A stretch of DNA of 64,000 nucleotides from assembly GCF_004307995.1 (NCBI RefSeq), contig NZ_SIRE01000013.1, positions 1 through 64,000 on the forward strand. Direction: 5' to 3'. Below are positions 58,586-64,000 of the stretch, piece after piece (the first letter of the stretch is position 1; each line of letters opens with the position of its first letter). This DNA comes from Paenibacillus thalictri. Lineage in GTDB: Bacteria; Bacillota; Bacilli; Paenibacillales; NBRC-103111. A program made the translations under genes and the position numbers. Below the pieces are notes generated by a model. The model had not been told where the DNA came from and did not search any database. It saw only the letters and a list, made by a program, of their open reading frames with translations.

Positions 58586-59833
58586 ATGGATGTGATTGAA
58601 TCGATCGTTCACCCTATTCCCGTTCCGCGGATGGTTAAGGTCAAACAGCATTTTCACGCGCCTGAGCTGCCTGATGTTGTATCGGCTGTGCGGGACGAGC
58701 TGCAGAAGTCCGGAGTGCTCGAGCGAATTGGTCCCGGTGACCGGGTCGCCGTAGCGGTTGGCAGCCGTGGCATTGCCGACTTGCCCATCTTGGTCAAAGA
58801 AACAATCCAGGCTATTGTGAGCCGCGGAGGGTTGCCTTTTGTTGTTCCCGCCATGGGCAGCCATGGAGGAGCGACAGCGGAAGGGCAGCGGGACGTACTG
58901 GAGCAGCTTGGCGTTACCGAGCCATTTATCGGCGCACAAATCCGCGCCACGATGGAGGTCGTCGAGATTGGCAGGCTGCCGAAGGGGTTACCGGTGTATA
59001 TGGACAAACACGCTTACGAGGCCGACAAAATTGTAGTGATCGCCCGCATCAAACCGCATACGGCATTTAGCGGTTCCATCGAAAGCGGTTTATGCAAAAT
59101 GGTGGCGATTGGGCTCGGGAAGCAGAAGGGGGCGGAAGCCGCCCATGCATACAGCTTTAAATACATGGCCGAGCATGTTCCGGATATTGCCCGGATTTCC
59201 TTAAGCCGCACACCGATTGTGTTTGGACTTGGCGTCATTGAAAACGCTTACGATCATCTGTGCAAGGTGGTTGCGGTTCCCGCGGAGCGATTCCTGGAGG
59301 TGGAACCTCAGCTGCTGCTGGAAGCTAAAGCGCGAATGCCGCGTATCCTGTTTGACTCGTTTGATGTGCTTGTGATCAATGAGCTGGGCAAAGACATATC
59401 CGGATCGGGCATCGATCCCCATATTACCGGCCGTTTTCCGACACCCTACGCAAGCGGCGGAGCGCAGGTAAAGCGAATTGCCGTGCTGGGTCTGACTCCC
59501 AAAACACATGGCAATGCCAACGGCATCGGCCTGGCCGACGTGACTACGCGGAAAGTGTTTGAGGAGACGGTATGGGAGAAAGGTTTCGCCAATGCCTTGA
59601 CCAGTACGGTTTCGGACGTTGTGCGTATGCCGATGTTTCTGAATACGGCGGAACAAGCTGTCAAAGCGGCGATTAAGCTGTCCAATGTCCTCGATTTCAA
59701 TGCGGTTCGGCTGGTGAGAATTCGCAATACGCTGCAGTTGGGGGAGATTTGGATCTCCGAAAGCATGCTGGAGGAAGCAAAAACGGTTACTGATCTGGAA
59801 ATAATAGGAGAACCGGAGGTTGCGGTATGGTAA
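58586..59833 (+). CDS. LarA-like protein (lactate racemase N-terminal domain family)
   Basis: A 415-residue protein of the LarA/DUF2088 superfamily. The nucleotide-like loop is GDRVAVAVGSRGIADLP near residue 55, followed by FVVPAMGSHGGATAEGQ near 90 and the His/Lys region ARIKPHTAFSGSIESGLCKMVAIGLGKQKGAEAAH near 155-185. In LarA the equivalent region binds a nickel-pincer cofactor made by LarBCE, which are not in the window. Substrates in this broad family are hydroxy acids. It sits directly upstream of the LacI gene on the same strand, so it may be part of the same sugar-acid system. Confidence 0.85.
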   Translation: MDVIESIVHPIPVPRMVKVKQHFHAPELPDVVSAVRDELQKSGVLERIGPGDRVAVAVGSRGIADLPILVKETIQAIVSRGGLPFVVPAMGSHGGATAEGQRDVLEQLGVTEPFIGAQIRATMEVVEIGRLPKGLPVYMDKHAYEADKIVVIARIKPHTAFSGSIESGLCKMVAIGLGKQKGAEAAHAYSFKYMAEHVPDIARISLSRTPIVFGLGVIENAYDHLCKVVAVPAERFLEVEPQLLLEAKARMPRILFDSFDVLVINELGKDISGSGIDPHITGRFPTPYASGGAQVKRIAVLGLTPKTHGNANGIGLADVTTRKVFEETVWEKGFANALTSTVSDVVRMPMFLNTAEQAVKAAIKLSNVLDFNAVRLVRIRNTLQLGEIWISESMLEEAKTVTDLEIIGEPEVAVW

Positions 59834-59849
59834 TGAGAGGAAGTTGATC

Positions 59850-59878
59850 TTGACAGGAAAATTGCATTCATTTACGCT
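59850..59878 (+). promoter_or_regulatory. Promoter of the LacI-type gene
   Basis: A perfect TTGACA at 59850-59855, 17 bp, and a weak TACGCT at 59873-59878. The LacI-type operator at 59882-59895 begins 3 bp later, which would allow autorepression. Confidence 0.6.
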
Positions 59879-59881
59879 ATA

Positions 59882-59895
59882 GGTAAACGTTTACC
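59882..59895. promoter_or_regulatory. LacI-type operator, copy 1
   Basis: GGTAAACGTTTACC is a perfect 14-bp palindrome with the central CG typical of LacI/GalR sites, just upstream of the LacI gene. The same core is in copy 2 at 60951-60968. Confidence 0.85.
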
Positions 59896-59913
59896 AACAT
59901 GTACCGAGGTGCT

Positions 59914-60939
59914 ATGAGTAAAGTTACGATCAAAACATTAGCCGAGCTCTTTCAGGTGACGCCCAAGACGGTCTCCAAGGTGCTCAATCATAAGCCGGGC
60001 GTTGGCGAGGAGCTCAGACAGTCGATATTACGCAAAGCAGAGGAACTGAACTACGTCCCGAATGTATTCGGACGCGGGCTGCAAGGCAATACGATGAAGA
60101 CCATCGGTGTTGTTATTTCAGACAACGCGAGCCCCAACTATTCGTCGATTGTGAAGGCCATTGAAGCTGCGGCAGATCGGGCCGGTTACAATATGATTCT
60201 TTGCAATTCAAGCGAAAATATCGAAATTGAAGAAAAGAAGATCAAACTTCTGATCGAAAAGCAGGTAGAAGGGATCATCATTGCACCGGTGCACCGCGAA
60301 GAAGCAGGGGAAGTTCATCCTTTACTGAAACGGCTCGCCGATCTTGCGATCCATTATGTGCTCATCAGCCGCAGTCCGAGAGACGGCGGTTCACACACGG
60401 TCGTCCGAACTGACGACGAACAAGGCGGATATGCGGCGGCCCGTTACTTAATCGATTGCGGACACCGCCGTATTGCGGTACTTGTTCACGAACTTCCGAT
60501 TACACCATCCACGGAGCGGCTCAAGGGGTATCGGCGCGCTTTTGCCGAAGCCGGCGTCTTGTGGGACGAACGCTGCATAGTGACGTTCCCCGATGCAACC
60601 GTCGAATGCGGCAAAAGAGCTATGCTGCAAGCGCTGGATCATAACGAGGATTGCACAGCGGTTCTGGCCTTCAACGATATTATCGCGATGGGAGCTATGA
60701 TAGCGGCCCGTGAACGCGGGCGGCGAATCCCGGACGATTTGGCCATCGTTGGTTTCGACGATATCACTTATGCGCAAGCGATGAATCCGCCGCTAACGAC
60801 GGTCCGTCAGGACACGGCTTTAATTGGCAGCAGAGCGTTTGAAGTATTGCACCATAAAATGACGGGGTTGGTTAAACCAACGGGGCAAGGCAAACTGATT
60901 CTGCTGCAGCCGGAATTGATTATACGGGAAACCGTGTAA
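59914..60939 (+). CDS. LacI-family transcriptional regulator
   Basis: About 341 residues. The N-terminal helix-turn-helix and hinge read KVTIKTLAELFQVTPKTVSKVLNHKPGVGEELRQSIL, followed by the periplasmic-binding-like effector domain (MKTIGVVISDNASPNYSSIVKAIEAAADRAGYNMILCNS; later LAIVGFDDITYAQAMNPPLTTVRQD). ATG 59914 is preferred (GAGGTG upstream) to the open frame at 59899. Two perfect palindromes flank the gene, one before it and one between it and the propeller gene, so it probably controls itself and its downstream neighbour, and perhaps the LarA-like gene. The inducer is not known. Confidence 0.94.
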   Translation: MSKVTIKTLAELFQVTPKTVSKVLNHKPGVGEELRQSILRKAEELNYVPNVFGRGLQGNTMKTIGVVISDNASPNYSSIVKAIEAAADRAGYNMILCNSSENIEIEEKKIKLLIEKQVEGIIIAPVHREEAGEVHPLLKRLADLAIHYVLISRSPRDGGSHTVVRTDDEQGGYAAARYLIDCGHRRIAVLVHELPITPSTERLKGYRRAFAEAGVLWDERCIVTFPDATVECGKRAMLQALDHNEDCTAVLAFNDIIAMGAMIAARERGRRIPDDLAIVGFDDITYAQAMNPPLTTVRQDTALIGSRAFEVLHHKMTGLVKPTGQGKLILLQPELIIRETV

Positions 60940-60950
60940 TTTTTTCGGTC

Positions 60951-60968
60951 AAGGTAAACGTTTACCTT
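60951..60968. promoter_or_regulatory. LacI-type operator, copy 2
   Basis: AAGGTAAACGTTTACCTT is a perfect 18-bp palindrome containing the copy-1 core. It lies 12 bp after the LacI stop and about 43 bp before the propeller gene start. Confidence 0.87.
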
Positions 60969-61010
60969 AAAGCGATCATTTACACATATTATGAAAGGGG
61001 ATTTAAGCTT

Positions 61011-62216
61011 ATGAACCCGCAAGCTGCTCAAGAGCATTATCCTTCTCGCCGCTTAACCGGCGGAGAAGGCCAGTTTTTTTACGGGTATTACGACAATCCG
61101 GCATTTAGCGCGGACGGCAGGCTGCATCTTTACACCAAAAGCTCTTTCCTGGATCGTCTTTCTGCGGCGGGCGACCGGGCGGAAATCGGTCTGATTGAAC
61201 TCGATACAGGACGTATGGTCCCGCTTGCCGAGACAAGCGCGTGGAACTTCCAGCAAGGAGCGATGCTGCAATGGGACCCGAATCAGCCGAACAGCCGGAT
61301 CATTTATAATGTGTTTCTGGATGGCGCTTATCGCGGCGTAATTCATCATGTGGAGACAGGGGCCCTGCATTATCTGGATCTGCCTGTCGCAAACGTTGAC
61401 CCGACCGGTAAACATGGCTTAAGCATCAACTTCAGCCGCTTGTTCGATTATCGTCCGGGTTATGGTTATGCCGATATCGTCGATCCATTCCAAAACATGA
61501 ACCATCCGCAGGACGACGGGATTTCCTTGATCGATCTGAAGAGCGGGCGCAGCCGAATGATCCTTTCATTAGAAGAGATTTGGGATTTTATTAAACCGAT
61601 CTACAAGTTGGAAGAAGCAAAACTGACGATTAATCATATTACGTTTAACACCGACGGCACCCGGTTTGTTTTTCTGGCCCGCAGCAAACAAGGCGCGGAT
61701 CAGCGCCGGGTCACCGCCACCTTGACGGCCAATACCGATGGCAGCGGGCTGCACTGTTTATCGACCTACGAATACGCCTCGCATTATCATTGGAAGGATC
61801 CGAAACATCTGCTGCTGCACAGCGCAAACCATGAAGGCGATCAGTTGTATCTGTATCCCGATGGCACAACCAATGAACCGGCAGCCATTGATAAAAGCTA
61901 TTTTCTCGAGGACGGCCATTGCAATTACTCGCCGAACCGCGAATGGCTTATGTACGACAGTTACCCCGACGCAAACGATTACAGGCACTTATATTTATAT
62001 AACGTTGCTAAAGGCAAAGGGCTCACACTTGCATCTTATTATTCCGAGCCGAAGTTAAACCGGGCGGTAGGAGACAGCGGGACGGATATTCGCTGCGATC
62101 TGCATCCAAGATGGAATCGTACCGGCACGGGGATCAGCTTCGATTCGATGCACGAAGGTCAGCGGCATATTTACGATATGGATTTGCGGCAGGCGATGAG
62201 CGACTTGTTGATTTAG
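61011..62216 (+). CDS. Oligogalacturonate-lyase-like beta-propeller protein
   Basis: A 401-residue cytoplasmic protein with repeated blade motifs (GYYDNPAFSADGRLHLYT, TFNTDGTRFVFLARS, HPRWNRTGTGISFDSM) and the acidic/His patch DGHCNYSPNREWLMYDSYPD, reminiscent of PL22 oligogalacturonate lyases and TolB-like seven-bladed propellers. The catalytic His/metal set of PL22 was not fully verified, so it may be a binding or other hydrolase variant. AAAGGGG precedes the ATG. Regulation by the adjacent LacI protein is indicated by the palindrome before it. A short paralogue remnant follows. Confidence 0.75.
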   Translation: MNPQAAQEHYPSRRLTGGEGQFFYGYYDNPAFSADGRLHLYTKSSFLDRLSAAGDRAEIGLIELDTGRMVPLAETSAWNFQQGAMLQWDPNQPNSRIIYNVFLDGAYRGVIHHVETGALHYLDLPVANVDPTGKHGLSINFSRLFDYRPGYGYADIVDPFQNMNHPQDDGISLIDLKSGRSRMILSLEEIWDFIKPIYKLEEAKLTINHITFNTDGTRFVFLARSKQGADQRRVTATLTANTDGSGLHCLSTYEYASHYHWKDPKHLLLHSANHEGDQLYLYPDGTTNEPAAIDKSYFLEDGHCNYSPNREWLMYDSYPDANDYRHLYLYNVAKGKGLTLASYYSEPKLNRAVGDSGTDIRCDLHPRWNRTGTGISFDSMHEGQRHIYDMDLRQAMSDLLI

Positions 62217-62329
62217 GCAGCTAGCGGCATGTTTACCCTTTTCGGGTGGGAACGAGACGGCGGGTTAAAACACGTTACAGATCACTAGTATGCTTCGCAA
62301 ATGTTTGGAAAAAGGAGGAGGAAATTCTC

Positions 62330-62410
62330 GTCTGGAACCGGGACGGAAGTTCCGCCCACGAGGGAACACAGCAAATTTATTTGCTTGACGTTGCCGATTT
62401 AACGAAATAA
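62330..62410 (+). pseudogene. Remnant of a second beta-propeller gene (C-terminal end)
   Basis: The frame reads VWNRDGSSAHEGTQQIYLLD and then VADLTK before the TAA at 62408-62410. It resembles the end of the intact propeller gene (WNRTGTG, then HEGQRHIYDMDL), with the residues between the glycine run and the HEG motif missing. No start codon or complete blade remains. Confidence 0.45.
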
Positions 62411-62455
62411 GTTTACTGCATTTGATATCGGTAAATATTGACATTACAGCTAATG

Positions 62456-62517
62456 AAAAAAGCTTCGTTTACGACATCGGTTTGCCCCAACCCGACCGTA
62501 AACGAAGCATTTTTTTG
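62456..62517. terminator. Bidirectional terminator
   Basis: GCTTCGTTTACG (62462-62473) pairs perfectly with CGTAAACGAAGC (62497-62508), flanked by six A on the left and a T run on the right. It serves the propeller gene and, on the reverse strand, the secreted-protein gene. Confidence 0.88.
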
Positions 62518-62557
62518 TTGTGTAGTGCGTGATTGAAACTTTCCAGAGTACTCCGGA

Positions 62558-63286
62558 TTATGGATTCACTTTCACCGAGAATCTGGCCGTATTTGTGTTG
62601 TCAGAAAGCTCACCGAAAACAACCATTCCTGTATAAACTCCCGGCTTATTTAATTCTGCTTTGTGATCTGTAAATACGACCGGCTCCATCTCGCCGGCTT
62701 CGGATATGTACACCAAGTCTGCCGCAGCGGCATCGCCATGAATCGTGACGGTTGCAGCACCTGCAACTGTATAAATCCAATCCTGAGTAGCTTCGTCGTA
62801 AGCTTCGGAGCTTACATTTGAAACGGTAATAGACCCGCCTTGCTCCGTAACAAGCTGTTTTTCACCGGCTTCACTTCCCGCCGCCGCTTCCGCCGCTTCG
62901 AAATACGTGAATTCCCAATCTTTCTCAACCGTATCGTAGGTCGTTGCATCTGTGAAGTAAGGGATATCGGCGAATGTAATTTCAACCGGCTTGCTTTCAC
63001 CCGGAGCCAAATGAACGGAAATTCCGCTAGCCGTCAATTCGTATTGCGCCTTATCTCCGGCATCGTTGGCCAATGTCAGGTCGATGACGACTTTGTTAAT
63101 CGTTTCAATGCTTTTATCCCCTGTATTGGTAGCTTCGCCTTTCAGCGTAAACACATTGTTCTCATCGTACAATACGCCTGTCGCTTTAAAATCCATCGAT
63201 GCATCCGCAAAAGCAACGGCAGATGTGCCAAAAATCGACATGCTCAATAATCCGGTTACAGCTAATTTTTTCACCATGTTTTTCAT
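62558..63286 (-). CDS. Secreted protein of unknown function
   Basis: A 242-residue protein with a signal peptide, cleavage expected after VAFA near residue 28 (KKLAVTGLLSMSIFGTSAVAFA). The mature part is acidic and beta-rich, with an N-terminal Ig-like segment (FTLKGEATNTGDKSIETINKVVIDLTL) that recalls extracellular domains handling surface or cell-wall contacts. No Cys, no anchor and no catalytic motif were recognised. GGGAGAG precedes the ATG. The upstream region holds a strong inverted repeat shared with the divergent sensor gene. Confidence 0.8.
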   Translation of the reverse strand: MKNMVKKLAVTGLLSMSIFGTSAVAFADASMDFKATGVLYDENNVFTLKGEATNTGDKSIETINKVVIDLTLANDAGDKAQYELTASGISVHLAPGESKPVEITFADIPYFTDATTYDTVEKDWEFTYFEAAEAAAGSEAGEKQLVTEQGGSITVSNVSSEAYDEATQDWIYTVAGAATVTIHGDAAAADLVYISEAGEMEPVVFTDHKAELNKPGVYTGMVVFGELSDNTNTARFSVKVNP

Positions 63287-63350
63287 CTAAATTTCTCTCC
63301 CTTAAAATAATGTAGTTTTATTTGTTTCAACTTGAAGAGTAGCATAGCTT

Positions 63351-63398
63351 GTTTAAAACTGGTTTAAAAAATATTTCTATTTTAAACCTGTTTTAAAC
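63351..63398. promoter_or_regulatory. Inverted repeat of two TTTAAA-based palindromes between divergent genes
   Basis: GTTTAAAACTGGTTTAAAA (63351-63369) and TTTTAAACCTGTTTTAAAC (63380-63398) are inverted copies with one mismatch, separated by 10 bp. Each half also contains two TTTAAA cores 5 bp apart. It lies between the secreted-protein gene and the 7TMR sensor gene and is a candidate operator for both. Confidence 0.6.
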
Positions 63399-63505
63399 TT
63401 GCCGGGTTATGGTGAAATCAAGCTATATTCTGTATTTCTGGTTCAACGTTCTTGTGATAATATTGTAATTATTGACAAAATTCGAGTTCAATCGAGGTGG
63501 ATGTA

Positions 63506-64000
63506 ATGCGGGCGTTGACGCTCTGGAGAATTGCGCTGCTGATCGCGCTATTTTGGGCGTTAACTCTAGTACAAGGAGCATATGCTCCGGCGGAAGCGCC
63601 GCAGGCGGCTCAGCAAGGCGTATTCGATGCGACAGGCTGGCATGCGGAGTGGGATGGAGAACTCCCGCTGGACGGCGAGTGGGAATTTTATTGGAACCAG
63701 CTGCTGGAGCCGGACCATTTTCAAAAGATACCCGTTTCCTCGAATTTCACATATGTGACCGTTCCCAAAGAATGGCACAGTTATACGCTGGATGGCCGGC
63801 CCCTTCCTTATTACGGGTATGCCACCTATCGGCTCCGGTTGAATTTGGGTTCCGAAGAGCTTCATAAACGTATGGCTTTATACATATCGGGAATTGATTC
63901 GGCTTACCGTCTTTGGATTAATGGAAGTTTGGCTTCATCAAACGGGACTGTCGGAACAAACAAGATCAGCACGATCCCAAGAAGTTACGCCCAAGTCGTC
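63506..64000 (+). CDS. 7TMR-DISM-type membrane sensor, N-terminal part (runs off the window)
   Basis: 165 codons are visible, from ATG 63506 (GAGGTGG upstream) to the window edge. After a signal-anchor helix (LWRIALLIALFWALTLVQG) the extracellular domain shows WHAEWDGELPLDGEWEFYWNQ, VPKEWHSY and YYGYATYRLRLNL, then ISGIDSAYRLWINGSL, the sugar-binding-like DISMED fold that precedes seven membrane helices in this class. Paenibacillus members usually end in a histidine kinase or diguanylate cyclase; which one cannot be told here. Confidence 0.8.
   Translation, partial: MRALTLWRIALLIALFWALTLVQGAYAPAEAPQAAQQGVFDATGWHAEWDGELPLDGEWEFYWNQLLEPDHFQKIPVSSNFTYVTVPKEWHSYTLDGRPLPYYGYATYRLRLNLGSEELHKRMALYISGIDSAYRLWINGSLASSNGTVGTNKISTIPRSYAQVV

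Overview
The window looks like a chromosomal segment of a Paenibacillus-type Gram-positive bacterium (Bacillota, Paenibacillaceae). The evidence is AAGGAGG-type ribosome binding sites with frequent TTG/GTG starts, LplA/LplB/LplC-type sugar importers paired with membrane-anchored AraC regulators, hxlAB, a decayed S-layer-homology fragment and proteins close in sequence to Bacillus enzymes such as the 2-methylisocitrate lyase. No rRNA, tRNA or CRISPR array was seen.

Layout. 1-255: start of an IS630-family transposase abutting apbE. 333-4451: an extracytoplasmic flavin module (ApbE and its FMN-binding substrate protein) divergent from an OmpR/histidine-kinase pair and a DUF2231 membrane protein. 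4587-29166: about 24.5 kb of same-strand genes. The first half carries methylcitrate-cycle-type enzymes (PrpD, PrpB), an acetamidase/formamidase, a GntR regulator, a nitrilase-superfamily amidohydrolase, an HpcH/HpaI aldolase, a complete five-gene peptide-type ABC importer, an esterase and an RraA-family protein. The second half carries alanine dehydrogenase and a full ethanolamine microcompartment set (eutS, eutP, eutA, eutB, eutC, eutL, eutE, eutM, pduL, a eut-associated protein, eutN, a second BMC-H gene) ending in a malate dehydrogenase. Two identical 16-bp sites, one before prpD and one before the GntR gene, are the likely operators.

29351-33867: a 7TM-type histidine kinase with a SARP-like (BTAD) response regulator, then a glycosyltransferase and a methyltransferase. 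33890-37137: a PfkB sugar kinase, the ribulose-monophosphate formaldehyde genes hxlA/hxlB and an HxlR regulator, followed by a remnant of a hybrid-cluster protein gene. 37433-52985: a carbohydrate-utilisation island with a GHL6-like glycosidase and two paralogous LplABC importer sets, each with its own membrane AraC regulator, then a D-2-hydroxyacid dehydrogenase. 53028-53237: a 210-bp palindromic repeat. 53311-54877: an ECF41 sigma factor and its carboxymuconolactone decarboxylase partner, both preceded by the same promoter motif. 55095-57002: a cyclase-family hydrolase and an iron-dependent alcohol dehydrogenase. 57556-57771: a tiny protein that is almost half methionine. 58586-62410: a LarA-like protein, a LacI regulator with two perfect operators, a beta-propeller protein and a paralogue remnant. 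The end holds a secreted protein and the start of a 7TMR-DISM sensor.

How it may work together (inference). The 24.5-kb region links import and hydrolysis of an amide, nitrile or ester to ethanolamine breakdown in a protein shell. Three encoded lyases of families that often release pyruvate, together with alanine dehydrogenase and malate dehydrogenase, could reabsorb the ammonia and NADH made by EutBC and EutE. This would replace the usual alcohol dehydrogenase EutG, which is absent here together with EutH, EutT, EutQ, EutD and EutVW.
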